Positions 1 to 10,464 of a stretch of 64,000 nt of DNA are shown here, one piece after another. Location: contig JBAZXZ010000002.1 in assembly GCA_041659565.1 (NCBI GenBank), positions 232,305 through 296,304 on the forward strand, written 5' to 3'. Under the pieces are notes generated by a model that worked only from the letters and a program-made list of their open reading frames with translations, had not been told where the DNA came from and did not search any database. This DNA comes from Altimarinus sp041659565. Lineage in GTDB: Bacteria; Patescibacteriota; Gracilibacteria; BD1-5; UBA6164. Both the position numbers and the translations under genes were made by a program. Numbering within the stretch: position 1 is the first letter of the stretch; each line of letters opens with the position of its first letter.

Positions 1-855
1 AAATCATAATTTATATGATAATAAATTTGCATAAATTAATCCAAAAGCCACACATATTCAATGCCCTAGTTTAAAGTTTAGGTAAGTTTCAAGAGCATGT
101 CAGAAAGTATGTCAGTAATTTAAAACTCTTCTCTTTCCATTTATCTCGGTTGGATCACTTTTTACTACATCTAATTTACATTTTATATTTTTTGCCACTA
201 TTTTTTCTATATTTTTATCTAGGCTTTTACTTAATATCATGTCATAAACTTGTAAATACTCTTCAAAATCTTGTTTTCAAAGTAATATTGCATGTTTTAA
301 TCATTCAAAATATCATCATACAAGTTCTTTTTTAACTAAAGTCTGTAGAAACTTAATATCAACCAAAACTAGTGTAGGATTATAAAAAGTACCTATTCAA
401 TTTTTTACTCATAAGTAATCAACTCAAGTTTTTCACCCAACACTTGAATCAAACATAGAAAGTAGTGTAGTTGGAACTTGTATAAGATTTATTCATCTTT
501 TAAACAAACTACAAGCAAATGCAGTGATATCTCAAGTAACTCAACCTCAGATAGAAACTACATAATCTTTTCTAGTAAATGATAATTCCATCAATTTATC
601 AATTATCTTAAAAACAGATTTCATATTTTTATTTCTTTCTCAATTTGATAAAACAATTATTTTTCATTTAAGAAAAATAATTTTTTCATCTATTTGTTCT
701 TTATATAGTGAATAAACTTTTGAATCAACAACAAAAAGAAATCTCTTTTTTTCATAATTTTCTATATTTTCTTTTATAGAAACAAGAATATCAGAAGAAA
801 AAAGTATCTTGTACTTTATATTATTTTGCTTTATATCTACATTTATTTGATTCAT
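1..855 (-). CDS. aroB: 3-dehydroquinate synthase, C-terminus off the left edge
   Basis: Second enzyme of the shikimate pathway: NAD-dependent cyclisation of DAHP to 3-dehydroquinate in the cytoplasm. With TGA as Gly the frame is open for 285 codons from ATG 855-853 to the window edge. Visible family motifs are SIGGGVTGD, QVPTTLLSMFDSSVGGKTG, the GGYFEGLKHAIL stretch and the metal-binding RRVLNYGHTFGHALE region. The family is usually about 350 residues, so roughly 65 are missing beyond the edge. It is the last visible gene of the aro operon, 25 bases after the transketolase stop. Identification is secure. Confidence 0.95.
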
Positions 856-880
856 ATATTTAATTTATATAATAATAAAA

Positions 881-2791
881 TTACTTTATTTTTTCAAGAA
901 TTAAATCCACTGTTAAACCAAATTTTTCAAATAAATCTTCAGCTTTTCAACTTAATCAGAAACTATTTAATCAAATAACATTATCACAATATTTATAAAG
1001 TTCTAATCATCTTGATGCTTCTATTCAAATAATTTCTGTATTTTTATCTAATATTTGTTTTTTATATTCATCATCTTGTTCATCAAATAAATCAAAACAA
1101 GGCATACTAACAACATTTGTTTTTTTTCATATATTATCTAAAGCTTCAGCACAATTCAATGCTAATTCTAACTCGCTTCAACTTGCAAGTAAAGTAATTT
1201 TAGCATTATTTTCTTTTTTTACTAAGTATGCTCAATTTTTAACTTCTCAGATAATTTCTTTAAATTTTCTATTTACTAATCATTGTCTTGATAAAATAAA
1301 ACTACAAGGATAATCTAATTTCAATGCAACTTTCCAACAATCTATATTCTCATATGCTGTTGCAGGTCTGAAATTGTATAAATTTGGTAAAGCTCTAAAT
1401 TGAGTTAAATGTTCGATTGGCTGATGAGTTCATCAATCTTCTCAAACTCAAATACTATCATGTGTCCAAATATAATAATTTTTTATTTTTGCCAAAGCTG
1501 AAATCCTTACAGATGCTTTTAGATAATCACTAAAGACAAAGAAAGTGGCATTAAAAATTGTAAATAATCAATATAATGAAATAGCATTTGATATAGCTCA
1601 CATCGCATGTTCTCTTATCCCAAAATAAATATTTTTTCAGTTTGGAAATATTCATTCTCATTCTAAATTTGTATTATTTGAGGGAGATAAATCAGCACTT
1701 CCTCAAATAAATCAAGGATTATTTCTAGATATAGCATTTAAAATTTTTCAATTTGAAGATCTTGTTGCTATTTTTTCATTTTCTTTGAATTCTGGCCAAA
1801 TAATATTTTCTAAATCTGGCTGTAATAACTGTTTCAAAAGTTCCTTTTTTTGAGATTTTTCTACCAATTCATTCCACTTTTTTTCTTCTTTTTGTCATCT
1901 ATCTACAGATTCTCTGAATTCTTCTAAAATATCTTGTTCTACTAAAAATGTTTTTTCAGGATTAAATCAAGCTTTTTGTTTACTAATTTTTATTTCTTCT
2001 TCTCATAGTGGACATCAATGTGTTTTACTTGATCATTCTAAACTTATACATCATTTTCATATTTTTGTTTTTGCAATTATCAAATAAGGCTTAGTTGAAT
2101 TTTTAGCATTTTCTAAAGATTTTTCTATTTCTTCAAAATTATGTCAATCTATTTCTTCTACTTCCCATTTTTGAGACTCAAATCTTTGTTTTACATTTTC
2201 ATCCCAAGTAATATCAGTATTTCAATCTATAGTTATATTATTTGAATCATAAATCAATATAAGATTATTTAATTTTTGATGTCATGCTATACTACAAGCC
2301 TCATAACTTATTCATTCTTGTAAATCTCAATCTCAACAAAAACAATAAATTTTATGGTCTATTATTTTACTTTCACTTGTATTTAACAAATTTTCAGCAT
2401 ATTTTTCAGCCATAGCAAATCAAACAGCATTAGCAACTCATTGTCAAAGTGGTCAAGTTGTTATTTCAACTCAAGGAACTTCTCCATATTCAGGGTGTCA
2501 AGGTGTCTTACTTCATAATTGTCTAAATTTTTTTAAATCATCTAAACTAATATCATATCAAGTAAGATACAAATAACTATATATTAAACTAGAAACATGC
2601 CCACCACTAAATACTAACCTATCTCTATTTAACCACTTCGGATTTTTAGGATTATGTTTTATCTTTTTAGATAAAATAGTAATAATATCAGCTAGTCACA
2701 TAGGAGCTCAGGGGTGTCAAGAATTAGCTTTTTGTACCATATCAGCACATAAAAATCTGATTGTATCTGCACTTTTTTGATGATTTTTCAT
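881..2791 (-). CDS. tkt: Transketolase
   Basis: Thiamine-diphosphate enzyme moving two-carbon units between sugar phosphates. In this operon its likely job is making erythrose 4-phosphate, a DAHP synthase substrate, from fructose 6-phosphate and glyceraldehyde 3-phosphate. The 636-residue product is normal length. It starts MKNHQKSADTIRFL, carries NSGHPGAPMG near residue 25 and the diphosphate-binding GDGDLQEG near residue 150. The pyrimidine and C-terminal domains follow in one frame once TGA is Gly. Its start lies 8 bases after the aldolase stop, so the two are probably co-translated. Confidence 0.95.
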
Positions 2792-2799
2792 AATAATTA

Positions 2800-3633
2800 T
2801 TATTTAGAAAATAATCTAATTTTTTTCTCAACAACTTTTTCCAATTCTTCTTTTACTCAATCTAATAATCTATATGGAGCATATTCTTCAGGTTTATTTT
2901 TTATATTTTCTTTTAATTTATTTGAATATGCATATCTAAGTTCCGCATTTATATTGATTTTAGCTACTCACAAGGATATAACTTTTTTTATTATTTCATC
3001 TTCTACAAAAGAACCTCAATGAATCATAAGTGGTAAATCTGGATTATTTTTATTTATACTTTCTAGTATATCATATCTAATCTCTTTTACATCTTTTTTT
3101 CACCCGCTTTGTGTTCATATAGCCACACATAATAAATCAGGATTTACTTCGCTAATAAATTTTAAAGCAAAATCTAGATCAGTTACATGTGTACCTTTTT
3201 CTTTATTTTCATAATACACAATTGGTACTACTTCCATAACTCATTCCAAAATCGCATCATATTTATTTGTTAATTCTCTCGCTTTTTTACTAAGTTCTAT
3301 TATCTCATCTAGGTTTTTATCATTTCAAAATTCAGCACTTATACTATCATATCAAGCTTTTAGACATCTTTCCATAAATTCAAAATCATTTCATCTATCA
3401 AGATGGAGTATATAATCGATATTATAAGTTTTTGATAAACTTTTACACATATCGCTTAATAATTCTGGAGTCATATGTTCTGCTTCTCATCTAGATGTTT
3501 CTATGAAAACTGGAAAATCTAACTCACTAGATTTTTTAAAAATAGCTTGTAACACTTCTAAAGAACTTACATTAAAAGCTGGCATAGCTTTTTTATTTAC
3601 AAAAGCATTTTGTAATATATTTTTTTTAGACAT
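2800..3633 (-). CDS. Class II fructose-bisphosphate aldolase family protein, altered metal site
   Basis: 277 residues, normal size for the class II ketose-bisphosphate aldolase family. The N-terminus (NAFVNKKAMPAFNVSSLE) and the HxD segment are typical. Two expected zinc ligands are changed. The usual HxDH reads HLDRG (H77, D79, R80), and the usual GTAHG reads GTQSG. The third ligand in IHGGS and the catalytic Asp are kept. Position between a PfkB-type sugar kinase and transketolase suggests a role in feeding erythrose 4-phosphate to the shikimate pathway, which is inference. It may have a non-canonical metal or reaction. Start ATG 3633-3631 lies 11 bases after the kinase stop. Confidence 0.82.
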
Positions 3634-3644
3634 ATATAATATAA

Positions 3645-4517
3645 TTAATAAATAAATTTTTCTATCTCCTCCATCTCTGGAATTGCAGATAAATTTCACA
3701 TTTTCATACATTGTAATCATGCAACTTTATTTGCATAAGTTATACATTTCTCTAAATCCCAATTATTTAACACCCCCCATCAAATTCCCCCTCTAAAAAC
3801 ATCTCCTGCTCAATTTGTATCTATTGGACATATATCAATTGCTTTGTAAGTTTTTACTTCTTTTCAATCAAAAACATAAGCCCCTTTTTCTCAGTCTGTT
3901 ATTATCAAAGTCTTTTCAATTACATTGTACAACTTTTTTACATTTTCAAAAAAATTATTTTCTTCTGTTACTTTATATAAAACTTCTATTGGTAATATAG
4001 GAATATATGAATTTTTAATCATATGAATAATTTCAAGAGAATACTCTGTTCAAGGATCAATAATTATTTTTGTTTTTTTTCTTTTATGTTTTAAAACAAA
4101 ATCAAAGACTTTTTTTTCAGTTCTATCAAATATAATTATATCTGCTTCTTTTATGTAACTAATAGGAATTTCTACAAGCAATTTATTATGAATTTTATCT
4201 TTTATAATAGTTCTTGTTCAAGTTTTCTCATCAATTAAAACTGTATTAACTTTTGTTGCTTTATCTTGTACCAAACTATAATTAATACCATATAAATCAA
4301 ATTGTTCTTTTACATATTTTCATAATGGTCATTTTCATATACTTCAAATAATTGTAGTTTCACATCACAAGTTTGTAAGTAATTTCAATGCAGAAGAAAC
4401 AGGTCATCAAATACACAATAAAGAATCATTACTTTGACACTTCTGACCATGACACATTTCTCATGAAATCGTGTATGTTTTATCTAAAACTATTTCTCAA
4501 ATTCATAGGATTTTCAT
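3645..4517 (-). CDS. PfkB-family carbohydrate kinase
   Basis: 290-residue ribokinase/PfkB superfamily kinase that phosphorylates a sugar or sugar phosphate with ATP. The C-terminal signature DTNGAGDVFRGG carries the catalytic Asp and the anion-hole glycines. The N-terminus begins MKILGIGEIVLDKTY, and a glycine-rich CIGGPVSSALKLL region matches the substrate-binding part of the fold. The substrate cannot be read from sequence. Clustering with aldolase and transketolase suggests a fructose or related phosphate. A 174-base gap with palindromic repeats separates it from DAHP synthase. Confidence 0.88.
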
Positions 4518-4557
4518 AAATTAGGGATTAATAAGTAATCATTAGTTATATTATATT

Positions 4558-4657
4558 GTAGCCAATGCTAATAACCTATTTTTATGATTCCGGAACTAGT
4601 CCGGAATGACAATTACCAAACTATCTTCTTTGTCATCCTGAACTCGTTTCAGGATCA
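4558..4657. repeat. Two palindromes in the aro operon gap
   Basis: The first palindrome (4586-4610) has ATTCCGGA paired with TCCGGAAT and ends in GGAATGAC. The second (4632-4657) has ATCCTGAA paired with TTCAGGAT and begins GTCATCC. The 28 bases before the first, starting GTAGCCAATGCTAATAA, recur almost exactly at 5780. The elements lie between co-directional genes and could act as RNA hairpins or as mobile REP/BIME-like repeats. Confidence 0.8.
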
Positions 4658-4691
4658 TTAAAACTTATAATCCTTATTTTTAATCTTTATT

Positions 4692-5699
4692 TTAAATTAA
4701 ATTATACATTTTCATAATCAACTCTTCAGTTCTTTCTTTTCATATACAAAGATCAGTTAAACTTAATCATTTTTGTATATTTTCACTATAATCTTGTCTT
4801 CAATCAAATAGATAACTCTCAACCATAAATCATTTTACAAAATTTTTTAACTCTTTATTTTCTGAAATTGAATTCATCACTTCTTGCATAATATCTATTT
4901 GTTTTTCATATTTTTTTTGTGAATTATCATGATTTGTGTCAATTATAAGTCACTTATTTATGATATTTCTTTTTTTATTTTCTTCATAAGCTTTTTTTAT
5001 ACTTTCTAAATCATAATTTGGTCAAGTTATTCATCCTCTCAAAATAGAGTGACAATAACTATTTCCTGAAGTTTCATACACATCATTTCAAATAACATAA
5101 ACACTTGGAGTTGTTCAAGCTTGAACAGAATTAAGCATTATAGATATATTTCAAGAAGTTGGATTTTTCATTCAAACTGGAAAATCTAATCCTGAACTAA
5201 CTTCTCTATGAAATTGATTTTCACTACTTCTAGCTCAAATTGCAAAGTAACTATATAAATCCCCTATATGTTCTACAAGTTGTGGATGTAAAAGTTCATC
5301 AGCCAAAGGTAAATTGTATTTTTCAATTATGTTAACTGCTATTTTTCTTGAATTCTCTATTCAACTTATTAAATCTGGAGTTTCTCATGGAGCTGAGTTT
5401 TGAAGTCATTTCCATCATCATATAGTTCTTGGTTTTCAAGTATAAAAACGCAAAACTATTTTGATTTTATCTTCAACTTTTTCCTGCAATTTACTTAAAA
5501 AATCAGCATACTCATATAAACTTTCTTCAAAATCAGCACTACAAGGACCAATTATAAGAATTTTTTTATTACTTTTTCAAGAAATAATATCTTTTAATTC
5601 TTGTCTAGAATTTTCTGTAAAAGCTTTTGCCTTTTCACTTAAAGGAATTTTTGTTTTTAAAACACTTGGAGCTAAGAGTTCTCAAATTAATTTTTTCAT
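4692..5699 (-). CDS. aroF: Class I DAHP synthase (AroF/G/H type)
   Basis: First committed step of aromatic synthesis: PEP plus erythrose 4-phosphate to DAHP. The 335-residue product is normal for the short class I family. It shows IIGPCSADF (phosphate and PEP site), KPRTIGGWKGL (KPRT motif), ADELLHPQ, IDTNHDNS and FMVESYLFDG in order. There is no chorismate mutase or ACT extension. Which E. coli paralogue it resembles most cannot be decided, so aroF is used generically. The Phe/Tyr attenuator at 8108-8290 probably controls it with the rest of the operon. Confidence 0.93.
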
Positions 5700-5728
5700 G
5701 TATTTAAAAAGTTAAGAAGTAATGAACT

Positions 5729-5832
5729 GTCATCCTGAAGCAAGTTTACAGGATCTTTAAATAGTTTTCCATATTTTTGGTAGCCAATGCTAATAATCTA
5801 TTATTATGATTCCGGAATAAATCCGGAATGAC
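5729..5832. repeat. BIME-like paired palindrome element
   Basis: A left palindrome begins TGTCATCCTGAAG (5729-5757) and a right one ends TCCGGAATGACA (5808-5832). The outer ends are inverted copies of TGTCAT. Middle bases from 5780 repeat the 4558 sequence. It has the same head-to-tail design as 10051-10192 and 26638-26778. Confidence 0.78.
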
Positions 5833-5844
5833 AATTTAATTATA

Positions 5845-6894
5845 TTATTTTCATCTAAATATTTTTTTTATTTTTTCTCAATCTATCACATTTCCATTTG
5901 ACCACATTTTAAATCATTTTTTTGCTTGTTCAACAACCATATCAATTCAATCGCATATTGCTATATCTTGATAATTTTCTTTTATATACCCAATCATAGG
6001 AGTACAATCATAATTCATATCATAAACTACATCAAAATATAATTCAATCTTATCAAAAACTTTATCAAATTCTCATTCTCTAATTGGATATTTTGAAAAA
6101 TGTGATTTAAAACCAAAAGGAAGAGTATTTATAAGTATTCAATTATTATCAATATGTTCAGAAATACTTGATTTGTCATCATATTGTATATCATACTCTA
6201 CTATTTTCAGAGAAAAACATCATTTTAATATTTCTCTTACTTCTTTAGAATTAAAATGATTTACTAAATTAATCATATTTTCATCATTTCTATTAAAAAT
6301 AGTAATATCTTTAATTCCCAATTTTAACAATCCTGCAATTGCTGCTCTAGCTGCTCCTCAAGCTCATAAAACATATCATTTTTTTACACTCTGTAATTTT
6401 AAGCCCAATTTTTCTTTTATTGGTTCTAATATTCCATACATATCAGTATTGTAACCTGAAACTTCTCAATTCTGTTTTGCTATGGTATTGACAGCTCAAA
6501 CTAATTTAGCTGATTCATCTAAAAGTCATAAATCAGATAAAATCTGAAATATTTCAATTTTATAAGGCATTGTTACATTTGCTCATAAAATATTTTCATT
6601 AGTTCTAATATATTCAAAAATTTCTTTTAAATCACTATTTTCTTTCGTCATTTTAAACAAAGTATATAAAAATGGATTATCATTTTTGTAAGATGAATAA
6701 GTGTGCATAAAAGGACTAAGGCTACCAGAAATCTGATCTCATCAAATAAGAAGTACAATTTTTTGAGCAATATCAGTTTTTAGAAAAGTTAAAAAGTCTT
6801 CAAATTCTTTTCAAGCTTCACTAAACTTTGAAACAACTTTTGTTAAATTTTCTTTTGTATCTTCAATATATGGACTTAAATTAATATCTTTCAT
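5845..6894 (-). CDS. aroE: Shikimate dehydrogenase with N-terminal extension
   Basis: NADPH-dependent reduction of 3-dehydroshikimate to shikimate. The catalytic domain begins near residue 45 with SGSLSPFMH (substrate-binding Ser residues), followed by GANVTMPYK with the catalytic Lys, GYNTDMYG, and the NADP site VLGAGGAARAA. The C-terminus contains DVVYDMNYDCTPM. The 349-residue product exceeds the usual 270-280 because of a helical, charged N-terminal stretch of about 45 residues of unknown role. The ATG is 7 bases after the upstream aroK-aroD stop, supporting this start. Confidence 0.93.
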
Positions 6895-6901
6895 AAGTAT
6901 A

Positions 6902-8083
6902 CTAATTAAAAATTAAATTATATAAGTTAGAGTAATTTATCTGACCTGGAGCCGAAACATCATTTAAACTTCAGAAAGTTAAAAGTCATAATTTTTTAGG
7001 TATATCTATCCTGGTTTGCATTCAAAGTTCTCACATAGAAATAAAAATAAAATCTTTTCAAGGATAATTATCTACAAAATAATCTCTTAAATCATAAATA
7101 ATTTGTATATCATCTGGATTTTTTGGCATAACTGCTATTTTATATACATCTGGATTATATTTACTCATATCTGTAAGTACAGATTTCAGCTCTTCTAAAT
7201 TTGGAGTTTTTTCAAAATCGTGATGAGAAATTATAAGTTTTGTGTCTCATAAATTATCTTTCAATATTTCTATTTCTTCTGCATTACATAATTCAAAATC
7301 CACATAATTTATTCACACTTTAGAATATTTAGACAAAATCTTTTTACTATCTGAACTATTTCAAATAAATTTTCATCATTCTCTTGAAGTTCTATTTGTA
7401 AGAATTATTTGTTTATTTATCATTGGAATTATTCTTTCTAGGAGATTTAAATCCTGTAAAAAATCTATCCTTAACTCTACATATTTTACTTTGTTTGAAT
7501 TATTTATTATATTTATTTGTTCTCCTATATCATCAAAATTAATTATAGGAATACAAACTGTTCAATAATTGATTTTTTTCATAATTGTATTTATACAATC
7601 CTCAATCTTTGAATTATTTTCTATTTTTATATCATAAAATCTCTCATAAATATCTTTTCTTTTTTCATAAACTTCAATTAATTCATCTAAAATACTTTTT
7701 CAAGTTAGAGAATTTCTTGTATTACCATTATTTTCATCTGATTCTATCCTACTTACAATATCTTTTAACTCAGAATAAACATAGATTAGTTTTGAATTGT
7801 TTTTCAAAACAAGTTTTTGATTTCTCTCAAAAATTATTGTTCATCATCCCAAAGATAAAACTATATCTTTTTCTTTTTCCAAAACTTCTTTTAGACATTC
7901 AAACTCTGTATCTCTAAACTTATCCCATCAGTTTTTCTCTATATAATTACTTAATTTTTCTCATACTTTTTTTTCTATGAAACTATCTAAATCAATAAAC
8001 TTCTTATCTAATTTTATTGCTAATTCTTTTCAAATTGTAGATTTTCAAGTTCATCTCATCCCATAGATAATTATATTTTTCAT
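6902..8083 (-). CDS. Fusion of shikimate kinase and type I 3-dehydroquinate dehydratase
   Basis: One 393-residue protein with two pathway activities. Residues 1 to about 170 are shikimate kinase: Walker A GMRGTGKST, FIDLDSFIE for Mg and shikimate binding, GWDKFRDTE, and LSLGGGTI. Residues about 172-393 are type I dehydroquinase: VELRVDFL, ISHHDFEKTP with the catalytic His, and VYKIAVMPKNPDD with the Schiff-base Lys. The usual order of steps is dehydratase, dehydrogenase, kinase, so the fusion joins steps 3 and 5, flanking AroE made from the next gene. It is the first structural gene after the attenuator. Suggested label aroK-aroD. Confidence 0.93.
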
Positions 8084-8107
8084 ATTTTTAAAACTTTAGT
8101 ATTAAAA

Positions 8108-8137
8108 AAAGAGCTATTTTTTCTAAAATAGCTCTTT
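8108..8137 (-). terminator. Attenuator terminator before aroK-aroD
   Basis: Read on the minus strand, a perfect 13-base-pair stem (AAAGAGCTATTTT with its complement, 4-base loop AGAA) is followed by a seven-U run, ending about 20 bases before the aroK-aroD start codon. Placed between promoter and first gene, it is an attenuator rather than an end-of-operon terminator. Its 5' arm (8123-8131) can pair instead with 8165-8173. Confidence 0.9.
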
Positions 8138-8164
8138 ACTTTTTAATTGTTTCAACAAAAAAGA

Positions 8165-8230
8165 CTATTTTAGGAAATAACCGCTAAAATAGAAGTAAAA
8201 GAAATTTAAAGACAAATTATTTATTTTCAT
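8165..8230 (-). CDS. Phe/Tyr-rich leader peptide of the aro attenuator
   Basis: 21-codon frame ATG 8230-8228 to TAG 8167-8165, 147 bases upstream of aroK-aroD. Residues 10-19 read FFYFYFSGYF: five Phe and three Tyr in 21 residues. The Tyr-Phe codons lie in the 5' arm (8184-8192) of a 9-base-pair stem, and the final codons and the stop form its 3' arm (8165-8173). A ribosome stalled for lack of Phe-tRNA or Tyr-tRNA would free the 3' arm to pair with 8123-8131 and block the terminator. A ribosome reaching the stop would cover it and let termination occur. The layout is that of known pheA-type leaders. Function is inferred. Confidence 0.88.
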   Translation of the reverse strand: MKINNLSLNFFYFYFSGYFLK

Positions 8231-8261
8231 AAAAAATTGGTACTAAAGTAAATATAAAGTC

Positions 8262-8289
8262 AGTATATTTTAAAATATATATTTGTCAA
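8262..8289 (-). promoter_or_regulatory. Sigma70-type promoter for the aro operon
   Basis: On the minus strand, TTGACA (8289-8284), a 16-base spacer and TATACT (8267-8262) predict a start near 8255, 25 bases before the leader-peptide ATG. The rest of the 8084-8414 gap is the attenuator plus AT-rich sequence with no other gene. Confidence 0.75.
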
Positions 8290-8414
8290 AAAAAAATATT
8301 ACATTAAACCGACTCTTTATATATAATAGAATTGTAATGATTATTATCGAATAAAGTGCCAATAAAAAATATAACTAATTATAATATATTTGTTTTGAAA
8401 CTATATATGATTTT

Positions 8415-10004
8415 TTAATTTATAAATACTATATTAGATAAAGTCTTTTCTACATTATAACAAGGAGCTCAAATCCGACAAGAATAATATAATCCTATTT
8501 TAACATCTCAACTTACTGTATATCAATTAGAACAATATCACGAAACACAAGCTGTTACTATATTATTATTTCTTGTAATTTGAAAAGATAAATTACTTCA
8601 AGAAACTGAAGTATAAGCATATGCACTATAAAATTTTCTAGCTATTGCCCAACCATTATAAGTAGCATATTCAGCCAACACTCAAGAATAACTCTGATTT
8701 ATTAGAGTAAATCATAAAAATCATTCACTTGCTCAAAAAGCTGAAACATTGAAAGATAAAGAAAAATTTCAACTTATCAAATCTGTTCATAATAAAGGAT
8801 TACTAACTGCCATATTAGGAGCATCTGAATTTCAAATAATTAAATTACTTCAATCTACCCTTGCTTGAGTTTTTCAATTTATTTTATATAATTTAATATT
8901 ACCTAAAGTTAACATATTTGGATCAAGAATTTCATTACAATTACTTCAAGTATATGAATTTATACAAGTATAATAACATAGTCAACCTGAATTTGTTGTT
9001 TGATAATTTGTATCTGTGGTAAGTCATCAAGTATTTGTTATAATTGCATTTGCTGTTACTAATGATCAAGAACAACTATATGTTTGAGTTTGTGTTACTA
9101 CTGTATTAATTCAAGTTATTCATCATACATGATTTGTTATGTAGTTTCATACTAGTGTTTGTTGTTGTGTTGCATTTGTTGCAAATAATATCTCTTTTAT
9201 TGTTGGTTCTGATTGGATTATTGTTCAGTTATATGCCGTTTGTAATTTTATTACAAATTGTTGTTGTACTATTCAACTATTTAATAAATTTGATAGACTT
9301 CAACTGTATACTACTATATCATTTGATGGTGGATTAAAATTAAATCATCATGTCATTGTATATCAAGTATTTTTATATGAGTCTGGTAGGTTTTGATAGT
9401 TATTGTATACTAGTTTTCTATTATTTATTATATTTTGTAGATTTGAATCTGTTAAATCTGCATCTATTATACTTGGTACTGCTAATATATAATCTATTCA
9501 TCCTGTTGATACTTTTAATAGTTTTTCATTGTATGATCATGTTACTTTTGCAGTTGCTGTTTTTGATGTAGCTGCATTCGCTTGATTTGTTAGTGGTATA
9601 TAATATGATAATCATCATTCACTTATTGATGATAATTGATATTCTGTTTTTGTATTTGTTATACTGTATGTATATTCACTATTTGTTAGTGGATCTGTTG
9701 GTTTCTTATTAAGTCTTGCTAGGTTAGTTATTACATTATTTCACACTGTTCATTGAGACCATGCTACTGCTCAGCTATATGTTATATTTGTTACATTATC
9801 TGGTGTTGGGTAGAATCATTTTTCTGTTATGAATAATTCTAAGTTCTTTTTGATACTATTTAAGTCTGCTACTCTTACTCAATCTCTTGCATTTGAAGTA
9901 TAATTTTGGAATGATATAAAAGCTATTGTTCATAGAATTGCTAGGATTGTGATTACTACTATGAGTTCTACTAGGGTGAAGGCTTGGGTTTTTAATTTTT
10001 TCAT
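8415..10004 (-). CDS. Large type IV pilin-like (prepilin) protein
   Basis: 529 residues starting MKKLKTQAFTLVELIVVITI, a prepilin signal (cleavage before Phe, Glu at +5) followed by a hydrophobic helix continuing ILAILGTIAFISFQNY. The remainder is a long Asn/Thr/Ser/Gly-rich, Cys-containing region without a recognised domain. It is far longer than ordinary major pilins (about 150 residues) and resembles adhesin-like minor pilins or pseudopilins. A prepilin peptidase-like gene is present at 37276. Many glycines are UGA. Start chosen because the signal begins at residue 1. Surface display is inferred from the signal only. Confidence 0.85.
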
Positions 10005-10050
10005 AGATTATTTTTAGGAAATTAAAATAGTTTTTAAATTGTGAATTAAT

Positions 10051-10192
10051 TGTCATTCTGAACTTGATTCAGAATCTATGAACACACTTAGCTTATTTAT
10101 ATCACTTATTAAAACCAAAATTTATTTGTTTCATTTGTTATGTTAAATAAGTTTTTCCTTGCTAGAGATTCCGGATCAAGTCCGGAATGACA
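10051..10192. repeat. BIME-like composite element, about 142 bases
   Basis: Left palindrome TGTCATTCTGAACTTGA...TTCAGAATCTATGAAC, about 80 bases of AT-rich filler, and right palindrome TAGAGATTCCGGA...TCCGGAATGACA. The outer ends are inverted repeats TGTCATTC/GAATGACA. Structure, length and end sequences match 26638-26778. No coding potential is seen. Confidence 0.8.
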
Positions 10193-10464
10193 ACAGAAGA
10201 ACACTTTTTTTTAGTCTTTAATCTTTTGTCTTTATTTTTTACTAAGTGGCAATTGTAAGGTAATACACAAACTTAAATTTAAACTAAATTTGTTATATGT
10301 ACATAAACTTACCACACATTCAGGGATTTTTAAGGGGATGAAATCCCTTAAATTCTTTTGTTTTACTTTTGGAAGCAAAAGTAAAGAGTATTTTAAAGTA
10401 ATAAAATATTAGGTTTTTATTAGTGATTATCAAATATTTTTTGGAATTTGGCTTGACAAAATTA
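10193..10464. other. Non-coding gap with two hairpins
   Basis: No gene seen. Two strong hairpins stand out. An 8-base-pair one has AGGGATTT (10322-10329) paired with AAATCCCT (10341-10348). A 10-base-pair one has TTTACTTTTG (10362-10371), loop GAAG and CAAAAGTAAA (10376-10385). Neither has a clear U-run on the strand that would terminate the neighbouring minus-strand genes. Confidence 0.6.

Noticed and set aside
10322..10385. Hairpins as a tRNA or riboswitch
   Set aside because: Simple stems without cloverleaf or conserved riboswitch elements.
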